Shown here: positions 24,226 to 32,752 of the stretch, in pieces | Layout of the letters: every line of letters starts with the position of its first letter | How positions within the stretch are numbered: position 1 is the stretch's first letter | DNA from: Massiliimalia massiliensis | Lineage (GTDB): Bacteria > Bacillota > Clostridia > Oscillospirales > Ruminococcaceae | Assembly: GCF_900155615.1 (NCBI RefSeq) | Contig: NZ_FUHT01000004.1 | Span: 992,001-1,056,000 of the forward strand | DNA: 64,000 nucleotides | Direction: 5' to 3' | Position numbers and translations under genes: made by a program | Notes under the pieces: generated by a model | Seen by the model: the letters and a program-made list of their open reading frames with translations, nothing else | Database searches by the model: none | What the model was told of the DNA's origin: nothing

Positions 24226-25563
24226 ATGAAGCAGAAAGAGTTTTTCCACTCTGTAACGCTCGACCGCGACAAGTGCAAGGGATGCATCAACTGCATCAAG
24301 CGCTGCCCGACAGAAGCAATCCGCGTACGGAATGGAAAAGCAAAAATCATTTCAGAGCGATGCATTGACTGCGGAGAATGTATTCGGGTCTGTCCGCATC
24401 ATGCCAAAAAAGCAATTTATGACCCCTTGTCCGTAATTGACAACTATGAATATACCATCGCGCTTCCAGCGCCCTCTTTTTATGGGCAGTTTAACAACCT
24501 TGACGATGTCGATATCGTCTTAAGCGCGCTGCTCGACCTGGGCTTCGATTCAGTCTATGAGGTATCAAAGGCCGCGGAGCTTATTTCCGACGCAACCAGG
24601 AGAATCCTGCATCAGACGGATTGTCCCAGGCCTCTGATCAGCTCCGCCTGTCCGGCGGTCACCCGGCTGATCCGGGTGCGTTTTCCGAGTCTGATTGACA
24701 ATATCCTGGATTTAAACGCGCCGGTAGAATTAGCGGCACGGCTGGCAAAAAAGGAAGCAATGGAAAAGACAGGGCTTCCGGCCGAAAAAATCGGCGCGAT
24801 TTTTATTTCGCCCTGCCCTGCCAAGGTGACGGCGGCCAAGATGCCGCTCGGCACAGCAAAAAGCGAAATTTCAGCCGTCCTGGCCGTCAGCGAGGTTTAT
24901 CCGAAGCTGCTCAAATATATGGATCATGACCGTTACCGGGAAGGGCTGTCTGATTCCGGAAAAATGGGAGTCGCCTGGGCCTCCAGCGCTGGTGAATCCT
25001 CGGCGCTGCTCAACGACAACTACCTCGCGGCAGATGGGATTGAAAATGTTATTCGGGTTTTGGAGGATCTGGAGGACGAAAAATTCACAAATCTTGATTT
25101 TATCGAGCTCAATGCCTGTAACGGCGGCTGCGTAGGCGGAGTGCTCAACGTCGAGAATCCGTATATTGCCCGCACCAAGCTTAAACGCCTGCGCAAATAC
25201 CTGCCGGTTTCCCTGAATCATTTAAAGGATATGCCGCCTGAAATGCCATGGGACGAACCTCTGGAATTTACGCCGGTAATGGAATTGGACGCGAACTTCA
25301 GCGTTGCGCTGAACAAGATGAACGAGATGGAAAGGATTGAGGCTTCCCTTCCCGGGCTGGACTGCGGCTCCTGCGGAGCGCCGAGCTGCAAAGCGCTGGC
25401 TGAGGACGTCGTCAGGGGATTTGCCTCAGTAGATGACTGCGTCTTTAAATTCCGCGAAAATGTTGCGTCGCTGATGGATAACATCCACCGGCTGAATGTT
25501 TCAATCCCGCAGGCTTACCGGGAGGCTGAAGCAAGTGATGCGGAGAAAAAGAAAGAAGAATAG
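24226..25563 (+). CDS. Putative sensory [FeFe]-hydrogenase (HydS-like)
   Basis: A 445-residue protein. Residues 13-58 hold two [4Fe-4S] ferredoxin motifs (CKGCINCIKRC, CIDCGECIRVC); residues about 70-330 are a hydrogenase large-subunit domain with L1 SSACP (139-143), L2 SPCPAK (195-200) and L3 ELNACNGGCVGG (294-305); a C-terminal [4Fe-4S] site is formed by Cys380, 383, 388 and 405 (DCGSCGAPSC). In L1, Ala replaces the Cys that relays protons in catalytic enzymes, as reported for Thermotoga HydS, pointing to a sensor rather than a turnover enzyme. There is no PAS domain. ATG at 24226 has AGGAGG upstream. Confidence 0.82.
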   Translation: MKQKEFFHSVTLDRDKCKGCINCIKRCPTEAIRVRNGKAKIISERCIDCGECIRVCPHHAKKAIYDPLSVIDNYEYTIALPAPSFYGQFNNLDDVDIVLSALLDLGFDSVYEVSKAAELISDATRRILHQTDCPRPLISSACPAVTRLIRVRFPSLIDNILDLNAPVELAARLAKKEAMEKTGLPAEKIGAIFISPCPAKVTAAKMPLGTAKSEISAVLAVSEVYPKLLKYMDHDRYREGLSDSGKMGVAWASSAGESSALLNDNYLAADGIENVIRVLEDLEDEKFTNLDFIELNACNGGCVGGVLNVENPYIARTKLKRLRKYLPVSLNHLKDMPPEMPWDEPLEFTPVMELDANFSVALNKMNEMERIEASLPGLDCGSCGAPSCKALAEDVVRGFASVDDCVFKFRENVASLMDNIHRLNVSIPQAYREAEASDAEKKKEE

Positions 25564-25574
25564 GAGTATTTACG

Positions 25575-25910
25575 ATGACTGTGCTGGAACTGGCAAAACA
25601 GCTTAATTTGGAAATGGTGACAGAGGGAGAAGCCGCAGAACGGGAAATCCATGGCGTTTACTGCTGTGATCTGCTGAGCATCGTGATGGGGCGCGCCAAA
25701 GCAGACGACGCCTGGATCACAGTTATGGGAAATATCAACGCCGTGGCGGTAGCTGTGCTGGCGGACGTGGCCTGCATTATCCTGTCCGAAAACATGGGAC
25801 TGGATGAGGAAAGCATACAGAAAGCGAAAGAACAGGATGTCTGTGTGCTCAAAAGTGAGCTGCCAACCTTTGAACTGTCCCGCAAAATTGCGGATATCTG
25901 TTCCTTATGA
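25575..25910 (+). CDS. DRTGG-domain protein (second copy)
   Basis: A 111-residue stand-alone DRTGG domain (LELAKQLNLEMVTEG, AWITVMGNINAVAVAVLAD, ACIILSEN). It is only distantly similar to the first copy at 23308. It follows the sensory hydrogenase gene by 11 bases and overlaps the PHP gene by four, so all three are translated together. Role unknown; ligand sensing is a guess from the family. Confidence 0.8.
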   Translation: MTVLELAKQLNLEMVTEGEAAEREIHGVYCCDLLSIVMGRAKADDAWITVMGNINAVAVAVLADVACIILSENMGLDEESIQKAKEQDVCVLKSELPTFELSRKIADICSL

Positions 25911-26611
25911 TGAAGCTTTACTATGATTTGCATCTGCATTCCTGCCTGTCGCCATGTGGGGACAATGATATGACGCCGAACAATATTGTCAATATGAGCC
26001 TGCTTAAAGAGCTGGACGTCATTGCGCTCTCCGACCACAATTCGGCAGAGAATATTGAAGCAGTACGGAAGGTGGCGGCGGGTACTTCTCTCCTCGTCAT
26101 CCCGGCAATCGAGGTCTGTACTATGGAGGAAGTCCATATCCTGTGCCTTTTCTATGAATTCGAGGCTTGCCTGAAATTTGGACGGTATCTCTATGACCTG
26201 CTGCCGGATATCCAAAATCAACCGGCTATTTTTGGCGATCAGCTTATCATGGATGAAAACGACGAGATTACCGGACATCTGGATAAGCTGCTGATCAATG
26301 CGGCGAATCTAAGCATTGACCGGCTTTTAAAGCTGCTCCCGGATTACGGAGGCTTTGCTATTCCCGCTCATGTAGACAAATCCTCCTATTCCATCATTGC
26401 AAATCTCGGATTCATTCCGGAGGATTACCACTTTCCCTGCATTGAGGTGAAAAACCCGCCCTATGAATGTGGATTCGCCGGACGGGTCATTACAGATTCT
26501 GACGCGCATTATCTGGAGCACATCTCGGAACGAGAACGGTTTCTAGAGGTTCCAGAAAAATCGATCCGTGCTGTCATAGACACTTTAAAAGGGCTTGCTT
26601 CAATACAATAA
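25907..26611 (+). CDS. PHP-domain metallophosphoesterase-like protein
   Basis: A 234-residue PHP domain protein. Metal-binding motifs are YDLHLHSCLSPCG, the SDHNSAEN segment, a Glu in IPAIEVCTMEEVHIL, PAHVD and ITDSDAH, so the trinuclear metal site is complete. PHP proteins include phosphoesterases such as histidinol phosphatase and nucleases. Last gene of the operon, it overlaps the second DRTGG gene by four bases. Its fixed place beside a HydS-like gene suggests a signalling phosphoesterase; this is inference. Confidence 0.82.
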   Translation: MMKLYYDLHLHSCLSPCGDNDMTPNNIVNMSLLKELDVIALSDHNSAENIEAVRKVAAGTSLLVIPAIEVCTMEEVHILCLFYEFEACLKFGRYLYDLLPDIQNQPAIFGDQLIMDENDEITGHLDKLLINAANLSIDRLLKLLPDYGGFAIPAHVDKSSYSIIANLGFIPEDYHFPCIEVKNPPYECGFAGRVITDSDAHYLEHISERERFLEVPEKSIRAVIDTLKGLASIQ

Positions 26612-26620
26612 TATAATCAG

Positions 26621-26656
26621 ATCACGAACAGAAATTTTGCCTGTTCGTGATTTTTT
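26621..26656 (+). terminator. Terminator of the HydS/PHP operon
   Basis: ATCACGAACAG (26621-26631) pairs with CTGTTCGTGAT (26641-26651), followed by six T. Confidence 0.9.
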
Positions 26657-26673
26657 GTATTTGATAAATTTTC

Positions 26674-26702
26674 TTGACAGTCCTAACTGCATTCGTTATA
26701 AT
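26674..26702 (+). promoter_or_regulatory. Consensus promoter of the tlpA operon
   Basis: TTGACA (26674-26679), 17 bases, TATAAT (26697-26702): a perfect sigma-A consensus, so basal expression should be high unless repressed. Confidence 0.85.
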
Positions 26703-26748
26703 TACAGCATAAAACTGAAACAAATAAAATTACAGTTCGGAGGAGACT

Positions 26749-27303
26749 ATGAAAAAGAAAGTAACAATCCTAGCCGCGTTAACAGCCATCATGCTGTTGT
26801 TTTCCTCATGCGGAGGATCAGCAGCTAATAAGACGGAAACAAAAGCCGCGCTTTTGAGCAGCTTTACCGCCAAAGACCTGGAGGGAAATACTGTAAGCCA
26901 GGATATCCTATCGGGTTACGACCTGACCATGGTAAATGTGTGGGCCACCTTCTGCGGCCCCTGTATTCAGGAAATGCCCGGCCTGGGAGAACTAGCAGGC
27001 GAGTATCAAGGAAAAGGCGTCCAGATCATTGGGTTAGTATCCGATACCCTACAGTCCGATGGATCACTCGATTCGGGTCAGGTAGAAACAGCCAGGCAAA
27101 TTGTTTCCAGCACCGGCGCGGATTATCTCCACCTCCTTCCTTCAGGCGACCTGCTCGGCATCCTTTCCCAGATTTCCGCTGTTCCAACCACCTTTTTTGT
27201 GGACAGTGAGGGAAACCAGGTAGGCAGCGCATTTTCTGGTTCTCTAAGCAAGGAAAAGTGGGTCAGCATCCTGGATGAAAGGCTTGCGGAGGTGAAATCG
27301 TGA
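26749..27303 (+). CDS. TlpA-family thiol-disulfide oxidoreductase lipoprotein
   Basis: A 184-residue extracytoplasmic lipoprotein (Cys21 after MLLFSS) with a thioredoxin fold and active site WATFCGPC (Cys69/Cys72), and the cis-proline loop AVPTTFFVD. Members reduce disulfides outside the membrane. Here it is followed by a CXXC small protein and a membrane ferredoxin of NapH type, suggesting electrons are fed to it through the membrane. The GTGA overlap at its end couples it to the 48-residue gene. RBS is CGGAGGAG. Confidence 0.9.
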   Translation: MKKKVTILAALTAIMLLFSSCGGSAANKTETKAALLSSFTAKDLEGNTVSQDILSGYDLTMVNVWATFCGPCIQEMPGLGELAGEYQGKGVQIIGLVSDTLQSDGSLDSGQVETARQIVSSTGADYLHLLPSGDLLGILSQISAVPTTFFVDSEGNQVGSAFSGSLSKEKWVSILDERLAEVKS

Positions 27304-27446
27304 GTTTTCTCAAGCATAACAGGGCCGCCCTGCTAATCATAGCTTTCGCTGTCCTTTTTCTCTGCCTTGGCGTATGGCGCGGAGAGATTGAAACGGTATT
27401 CCGTAAGGCGATTAATATTTGTATGGAGTGTATTGGTCTTGGGTAA
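27300..27446 (+). CDS. CD1871A-type CXXC small membrane protein (48 aa)
   Basis: GTG at 27300 overlaps the tlpA stop by four bases. The 48-residue product has one membrane helix (ALLIIAFAVLFLCLGVW) followed by FRKAINICMECIGLG, the CXXC tail that defines the CD1871A family. Members are found next to TlpA and 4Fe-4S membrane proteins in Clostridia. The CXXC pair may relay thiols between the NapH-like protein and TlpA; that function is inferred. Confidence 0.8.
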   Translation: MSFLKHNRAALLIIAFAVLFLCLGVWRGEIETVFRKAINICMECIGLG

Positions 27447-28332
27447 GCTCTTTTCTTTTTTCAGGAGGAATCTCCGAACCTGTATCCAATTCTGTTTTAC
27501 CGCCCTGACAAACGGTTACGCCGCCGGCTTTGTCAAAGGAAATATTTACAAGGGCGCCGGCAAAAAGCTTTGCCTGCCCGGACTCAACTGCTATTCCTGT
27601 CCCGGCGCTTTAGGCTCCTGTCCCATCGGCTCCTTTCAAGCTGTCATCGGCAGCAAGGATTATAAATTTGCTTTTTATGTTGCGGGATTTTTAATGCTTG
27701 TGGGCGCGGTATTCGGCCGTTTTGTCTGCGGCTGGCTCTGTCCTTTCGGACTTATACAGGATCTGCTGTATAAAATCCCCTTTGTCCGCAAACCGAAAAA
27801 GCTGCCCGGTGATCGATGGCTGAAATACCTGAAGTATGGAATTTTGGTCGGTTTTGTGATTGTACTGCCTCTGACGGTTCTGGATATTGTCGGTCAAGGG
27901 CAGCCCTGGTTCTGTAAATATATCTGTCCATCCGGCACCCTCTTTGGGGGAATTCCGCTGATCAGTGCCAATCCGGCGCTTCAAAGCGTGCTGGGATGGC
28001 TGTTCACCTGGAAAATAGTCATTCTGGTGGTATTAATCCTGCTTTCCATTTTGGTATACCGTCCGTTCTGCCGGTACCTCTGTCCCTTGGGTGCGATTTA
28101 CGGATTGTTCAACCCGATTGCATTTCACCGGTTTCAGATCGACAAATCCAAATGTACAAAGTGCGGAAAATGTCAGAAGGCCTGCAAGCTTGACATCCCG
28201 GTTTACCGGACGCCCAACAGTCCGGAATGCATCCGCTGCGGCGACTGCAAAAAAGCCTGCCCGCATGGCGCAGTCTGCACCGCCTTTCAATTAAACCGGA
28301 AAGAGGATCAACACAAGGAGGAACAATTATGA
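27439..28332 (+). CDS. NapH/YccM-like 4Fe-4S membrane protein
   Basis: About 297 residues with four to five membrane helices and cysteine-rich loops (CGWLCPFGLIQDLLY, FCRYLCPLGAIYG) of the polyferredoxin family, plus a C-terminal two-[4Fe-4S] ferredoxin (CTKCGKCQKAC, CIRCGDCKKAC). Such proteins move electrons across the cytoplasmic membrane. The TTG at 27439 has GGAG ten bases upstream and overlaps the stop of the CXXC gene by eight bases. TTG at 27433 is possible but too close to the site. It overlaps the Rrf2 gene by four bases. Confidence 0.82.
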   Translation: MGKLFSFFRRNLRTCIQFCFTALTNGYAAGFVKGNIYKGAGKKLCLPGLNCYSCPGALGSCPIGSFQAVIGSKDYKFAFYVAGFLMLVGAVFGRFVCGWLCPFGLIQDLLYKIPFVRKPKKLPGDRWLKYLKYGILVGFVIVLPLTVLDIVGQGQPWFCKYICPSGTLFGGIPLISANPALQSVLGWLFTWKIVILVVLILLSILVYRPFCRYLCPLGAIYGLFNPIAFHRFQIDKSKCTKCGKCQKACKLDIPVYRTPNSPECIRCGDCKKACPHGAVCTAFQLNRKEDQHKEEQL

Positions 28333-28763
28333 CAGGAGCGTTTTCTCTGGCAGTGCATGCCCTGGTATATCTCAATCATAAAGCCACTACCCTCTCCAGC
28401 GAAATGCTGGCAGAAAATATCTGTACCAACCCGGCCCGTATCCGGAAGGTGATGTCCCAGCTTAAACGCGCAGGATTGATTTCTACCAAGGAAGGGATTG
28501 ACGGGGGGTATCATTTTGAGGGTAATGTCCAGTCCATCACCCTGCGTCAAATAGCAGAGGCGGTGGATGCTCAGTTTGTTTCCGCTTCCTGGCACTCCGG
28601 CAGCGAGGACAAGGACTGTCTGGTTGCCTCCGGAATGGCGCAGATTATGGACGGTATCTACGCCCGGCTGAACCAGGATTGTCTCAGCCGGCTGGAACAA
28701 ATTACATTGGCTGATATTGACCGGCAGATCTTTCGGAATTCGGATTCTGCTAGGGAGGAATAA
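28329..28763 (+). CDS. Rrf2-family transcriptional regulator
   Basis: A 144-residue winged-helix protein (FSLAVHALVYLNHKAT, NPARIRKVMSQLKRAGLI, GIDGGYHF) of the Rrf2 family. Its three cysteines (Cys32, 97, 118) are not spaced like the IscR/NsrR cluster ligands, so an Fe-S or thiol sensor role is uncertain. It starts with an ATGA overlap after the NapH-like gene behind AAGGAGGAA and probably regulates its own thiol-redox operon. Confidence 0.85.
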   Translation: MTGAFSLAVHALVYLNHKATTLSSEMLAENICTNPARIRKVMSQLKRAGLISTKEGIDGGYHFEGNVQSITLRQIAEAVDAQFVSASWHSGSEDKDCLVASGMAQIMDGIYARLNQDCLSRLEQITLADIDRQIFRNSDSAREE

Positions 28764-28773
28764 ACATAAAAAA

Positions 28774-28798
28774 GCAGGTGTTAATCGCCTGCCTTTTT
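28774..28798 (+). terminator. Terminator of the tlpA-rrf2 operon
   Basis: GCAGG (28774-28778) pairs with CCTGC (28788-28792) within flanking A and T tracts, followed by five T. Confidence 0.7.
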
Positions 28799-28799
28799 A

Positions 28800-28828
28800 T
28801 TGTCCCAGCCCTTCTCCTGTGCTATGAT
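28800..28828 (+). promoter_or_regulatory. Possible promoter of the ECF sigma gene
   Basis: TTGTCC (28800-28805), 17 bases, TATGAT (28823-28828). Confidence 0.5.
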
Positions 28829-28911
28829 AGAGCTAACGGAAATAAAAAATTCTCCGGCGCTGTAACGAATCCGGATTTATTGCGTCATATAAATAGAAAG
28901 GCGGTGAAAGG

Positions 28912-29394
28912 ATGGTGGATTTTGAATCCGTATATCTGGAATATTACCTCACTGTGTACCGCTTTGCGTATTCCCTGTGCCGGAACGAGCACCTTGCAGA
29001 AGAGATTTCCCAGGAAACCTTCTTAAAGGCGTTCAATTCCTTTTCTGAATTCCGGGGAGACTGCACTGTACGGACATGGCTGTGCCAAATCGCAAAAAAC
29101 CTCTGCTATTCCTATTGGCGCAAGCAGAAAAAGGAACAAAGGACAATTTCGGCAGAACAAGCTCAGGATGACTTTTCCGCCCGGTTTTATGACCGTGAGA
29201 CCTCAGCGCAGCTCCATGCGCTGATCCATCAGCTTAAAGAGCCTTACAAAGAAGTATTTCTATTGCGCGTTTTCGGGGAGCTTTCCTTTTCCGAGATCAG
29301 CCGCCTGTTCCAGAAAACAGAAAGCTGGGCACGGGTAACCTACCATCGGGCAAAAACCACCCTTCTTGACCAGTTGAAAGGAGAAAACCCATAA
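28912..29394 (+). CDS. ECF-type RNA polymerase sigma factor
   Basis: A 160-residue sigma-70 family protein with region 2 (YRFAYSLCRNEHLAEEISQE, FLKAFNSFSEF, WLCQIAKNLCYSYWR) and region 4 (PYKEVFLLRVFGELSFSEI, SWARVTYHRAKTTL). It is paired with a zinc-finger anti-sigma factor whose ATG overlaps its stop codon. This arrangement is typical of envelope-stress sigma factors. The target promoters were not identified. Confidence 0.9.
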   Translation: MVDFESVYLEYYLTVYRFAYSLCRNEHLAEEISQETFLKAFNSFSEFRGDCTVRTWLCQIAKNLCYSYWRKQKKEQRTISAEQAQDDFSARFYDRETSAQLHALIHQLKEPYKEVFLLRVFGELSFSEISRLFQKTESWARVTYHRAKTTLLDQLKGENP

Positions 29395-29975
29395 TGAATG
29401 AATATCCCTGCGGAATCATCCGGGATTTACTGCCCCTATATTATGACAACGTATGCAGCAAAGAAAGCCGCCAGGCGGTTGAGGAACACCTGCACACCTG
29501 TCCGGCCTGCCAAAAGGAACTGCAGAAGCTCACCAACGATCTGATTATTCCTGAGAGGAAAGGCCAAACAGAGGAGGAAAAAAAGGTGATGGAATTCAGC
29601 TCGTTTTTAAGGTCATTCCGGGAAAAATCCTATCGGAAAGGGCTGTACATCGGGATCATCACCGCACTGCTCCTGACCGTAATAACCTTCTATCTGTTCC
29701 CGCTTCTAATTGTCGATACAGGGAGCGGAATGTTTGCCCTGCTGCTCCTCATCCCGGCCTTCTGTTTTCTGACCGCCTTCCTGTTCGGACTGCTGGCCGG
29801 AATCCAGTGGCTTTATCCGCTTTTAATCGCTGCACTTTTCCTGCCCACCATCTGGATTTATTATAATTCCTCCGCATGGATCTATGTGATTCCCTATACT
29901 ATACTGGCGCTGGTTGGCAACCTGACCGGCGGACTAATCCGCAAATTCGTCCTGAAACACAAAAACAGGCCGTAA
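29394..29975 (+). CDS. Zinc-finger anti-sigma factor, membrane-bound
   Basis: A 193-residue protein. The N-terminal zf-HC2 domain (LYYDNVCSKESRQAVEEHL, HTCPACQKEL with the H-x3-C-x2-C zinc site) should bind the sigma factor encoded just upstream. Then follow three or four membrane helices (about residues 87-185) and a short basic tail. Start and stop of the pair overlap (TAATG), so expression is stoichiometric. What is sensed is unknown; the loops outside the membrane are short. Confidence 0.8.
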   Translation: MNEYPCGIIRDLLPLYYDNVCSKESRQAVEEHLHTCPACQKELQKLTNDLIIPERKGQTEEEKKVMEFSSFLRSFREKSYRKGLYIGIITALLLTVITFYLFPLLIVDTGSGMFALLLLIPAFCFLTAFLFGLLAGIQWLYPLLIAALFLPTIWIYYNSSAWIYVIPYTILALVGNLTGGLIRKFVLKHKNRP

Positions 29976-30003
29976 TCCCTACTGCTTTTCTATGTTTTAT
30001 AAA

Positions 30004-30033
30004 TTGACTTTCCATAGGGGGGCATGGTACAAT
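30004..30033 (+). promoter_or_regulatory. Promoter of nadA
   Basis: TTGACT (30004-30009), 18 bases, TACAAT (30028-30033). Confidence 0.6.
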
Positions 30034-30074
30034 AAGGAAAATAGAAATATGGGATAACAGAAAGGTTCGATTTG

Positions 30075-30989
30075 ATGTTAAGGACATTGCAGGACAAAAT
30101 ATTAAAGCTTAAACAAGAAAAAGATATCGCCATTTTAGCACACAGCTACCAGTCCCCGGACATTCTGGAAATCGCCGACTGTAAGGGTGACTCTTATTTC
30201 CTATCCGTCGCCGCAAAGGATATTGCGGCCAAGACCGTGATCATGTGCGGCGTCAGGTTTATGGCCGAAACTGTCAAGATGCTGTCCCCGGAAAAAACTG
30301 TTATCCTTCCGGTTGAAAACGCTGCCTGTCCGATGGCGGAGCAAATCACGCCGGAGCGGGTGCTGCAATTTAAAGAAGAACACCCGGACTATAAGGTCGT
30401 CGCATATGTCAATACTACAGCAAGCCTGAAAGCTGTTTGCGACGTTTGCGTCACCTCATCCAGCGCACTGAAAATCGTTGGAAAGATAAAGGAAAAGAAT
30501 ATCCTTTTTATTCCTGATAAAAATCTGGGCTCCTATGTCAAACAAAATCTTCCAGACAAGAACATTCTGCTGTGGGACGGCTATTGCCCGGTACATAACA
30601 GCGTCAGCGAAGAGGATTGCCTTGCCGCCAAAAAAGCCCATCCTAATGCTAAGGTGCTGATGCACCCCGAGCTTCCTGCCGAGGTGCTGCGCCACGCTGA
30701 CCTGGTCGGTTCTACCGCGGATATTCTGTCTTATGCCCGCAGCTCCGAAGAGGATTGTGTGATCGGAACGGAGACAAGCATTGTCGACACCCTGAAGCTT
30801 GAAAAGCCGGACTGTAACTATTATCTGCTGTCTAAACGGCTGATCTGTCCGGATATGAGGATCACTACCCTAGCGGATGTGTATCATGCGATGCTGGGCA
30901 AAGGCGGCGCGGTGATTGAGCTGGACGAGGACATCCGCCTTAAAGCAAAACGCACCATCGACGAAATGATCCGTCTTGGAGAAGCATAA
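30075..30989 (+). CDS. nadA: Quinolinate synthase A
   Basis: A 304-residue enzyme condensing iminoaspartate with dihydroxyacetone phosphate to quinolinate for NAD synthesis. Three conserved [4Fe-4S] cysteines are in ENAACPM (Cys85), DGYCPVH and KRLICPDM; substrate motifs LAHSYQSPDI and YVNTTASLK are present. nadB and nadC, usually adjacent in Clostridia, are not in the window. Start at ATG 30075 rather than the TTG three bases earlier. Alone between its promoter and terminator. Confidence 0.95.
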   Translation: MLRTLQDKILKLKQEKDIAILAHSYQSPDILEIADCKGDSYFLSVAAKDIAAKTVIMCGVRFMAETVKMLSPEKTVILPVENAACPMAEQITPERVLQFKEEHPDYKVVAYVNTTASLKAVCDVCVTSSSALKIVGKIKEKNILFIPDKNLGSYVKQNLPDKNILLWDGYCPVHNSVSEEDCLAAKKAHPNAKVLMHPELPAEVLRHADLVGSTADILSYARSSEEDCVIGTETSIVDTLKLEKPDCNYYLLSKRLICPDMRITTLADVYHAMLGKGGAVIELDEDIRLKAKRTIDEMIRLGEA

Positions 30990-30999
30990 AGATAAACCA

Positions 31000-31030
31000 A
31001 AAGGCTGCCGGAATACCGGCAGCCTTTTTT
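31000..31030 (+). terminator. Terminator of nadA
   Basis: AAAGGCTGCCGG (31000-31011) pairs with the arm at 31016-31027, followed by six T. Confidence 0.9.
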
Positions 31031-31143
31031 CTGCTTTTATGGAATGCGGCAGTACTGCCATTCCATACTGCGTCCCAGGCTAAAAAAATACTATTCCCTT
31101 TTTCACCGGCATATACTCTATCGGAAGGAAATAGGTGTATGGC

Positions 31144-32676
31144 ATGAAAAAGGGAAAAGCATTATTCTACAATATGATTCTTATGACAGCGACCGCATTG
31201 CTGATCCGCACTGCGGGAGTTATTTTTTCAGCATATTTATTCCGGAAGATCGGTTCGGTCGGAATTGGCATTTATCAGCTCATTATGTCCGTCTATGCGT
31301 TGGCAATCACCCTCGCGACATCCGGAATCAAATTTACCGCCACCCGCCTTGTCTCGGAGGAACTGGGAAAGGATAACCGGACAGGGGTGCGCAAGGCGCT
31401 CAAATCCTGTTTGGGATATGCCGTCCTGTTTAGCCTTGCCACTGCGGTACTCCTCTATTTCGGCGCGGAATGGATCGGTACGGTCTGGCTGGATGATCCG
31501 CAAACCGTGTCCTCCCTGCGTATCCTCCCAATCGGACTTCCTTTTATTGCCATATCTGCCGTAGCAGGCGGATACCTGACCGCTGTACGCAAGGCAAACC
31601 GGTGCGCACTGATCCAGATTGCCGACCAGTTTGTGATGATTGTCATCACGATCACCGGACTGCGCCTTCTGCTCCCAAAGGGCCTGGAATACGGCTGTAT
31701 TGCCATGGTTGCAGGATCCTGCTTAGCGGAGGCGATCGCCTGCCTGTTTCTGTTTCTCTGTGTTCTGCATGACCAGAAAAAGCGAAAGACCGACGACAAA
31801 AAAGCAAAAGGAATACAGAAAAGGATGTTTAAAATCGCTATTCCAATTGCACTGAGCGCCTATGCGCGTTCCGCACTGTCCACCCTGCAAAATATTCTGA
31901 TTCCGCGCGGACTGAAAAAATGGGGCGCTTCCCAGGAGCAGGCCTTCACCGCCTATGGGACAGTCCACGGAATGGTACTGCCGCTCGTCCTTTATCCCGC
32001 CGCCCTGCTGACCGCCCTTGCGGAGCTGCTCATCCCTGAGCTGACCGAATGTCAGGTTCAGGATGACCGTGTTCGGATACACTGGATTGTCACCCGGGTA
32101 TTGAAGCTCAGCTTTCTGTTTGCCGTCTGCGTAATGGGCGTACTCTTCTACTTTTCCGAGTCACTGGGCATGACCTTTTACCAGAGCAGCGAGGTTGCCT
32201 TTTATGTCAAGCTCTTCTCCCCGTTGGTACTGATCATGTATATGGATACCATTGTGGACGGAATGCTAAAGGGGCTGGGGGAACAGTACCAGTCGATGAA
32301 ATATAATGTCATCGATTCCTTTGCCAGTGTCTGTATGGTATATTTCCTGCTTCCGGTATTCGGAATCAAGGGATATGTAATGACTGTCATGGTATCTGAG
32401 GTGCTCAATTTTTCCCTCAGCCTCGGCAGGCTGGTGAAGATTACCAGCCTGCGGATATCGGTCAAGGAGATCGTGCTCAAGCCCTTGCTGTGCGTTGTCT
32501 GCACCGCGCTAACCTGTGGAATTCTCTGGTTCCCGGATTCCTGGACGAACGCCCATTTTCCTGACCTGCTGCTGGTGCGCGTCCTTTTTTTAATTGGCTG
32601 CTACGTTTTATTTCTATTTTTGTTTTCCTGTCTTAAAAAAGAGGACTTAAAATGGTTCGCGTCCTTGGTTCGCTGA
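31144..32676 (+). CDS. SpoVB/MurJ-type polysaccharide flippase
   Basis: A 510-residue membrane protein of the MOP superfamily with about 12-14 helices. Beginning MKKGKALFYNMILMTATALLI and the motif GIYQLIMSVYALAITLATSG are typical of the stage V sporulation protein B group, which flips lipid-linked cell-wall or polysaccharide precursors. It suggests a spore former or a close relative. A GTG nine bases earlier is also possible; ATG at 31144 is preferred because AGGTG is at suitable spacing. Confidence 0.82.
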   Translation: MKKGKALFYNMILMTATALLIRTAGVIFSAYLFRKIGSVGIGIYQLIMSVYALAITLATSGIKFTATRLVSEELGKDNRTGVRKALKSCLGYAVLFSLATAVLLYFGAEWIGTVWLDDPQTVSSLRILPIGLPFIAISAVAGGYLTAVRKANRCALIQIADQFVMIVITITGLRLLLPKGLEYGCIAMVAGSCLAEAIACLFLFLCVLHDQKKRKTDDKKAKGIQKRMFKIAIPIALSAYARSALSTLQNILIPRGLKKWGASQEQAFTAYGTVHGMVLPLVLYPAALLTALAELLIPELTECQVQDDRVRIHWIVTRVLKLSFLFAVCVMGVLFYFSESLGMTFYQSSEVAFYVKLFSPLVLIMYMDTIVDGMLKGLGEQYQSMKYNVIDSFASVCMVYFLLPVFGIKGYVMTVMVSEVLNFSLSLGRLVKITSLRISVKEIVLKPLLCVVCTALTCGILWFPDSWTNAHFPDLLLVRVLFLIGCYVLFLFLFSCLKKEDLKWFASLVR

Positions 32677-32752
32677 TTTTTGAGCAATCGGATTAAGCCG
32701 GCAAAAATCCGGGCATAATACAGTTACCAAGAAAAATGAGGAGCTGACGATT

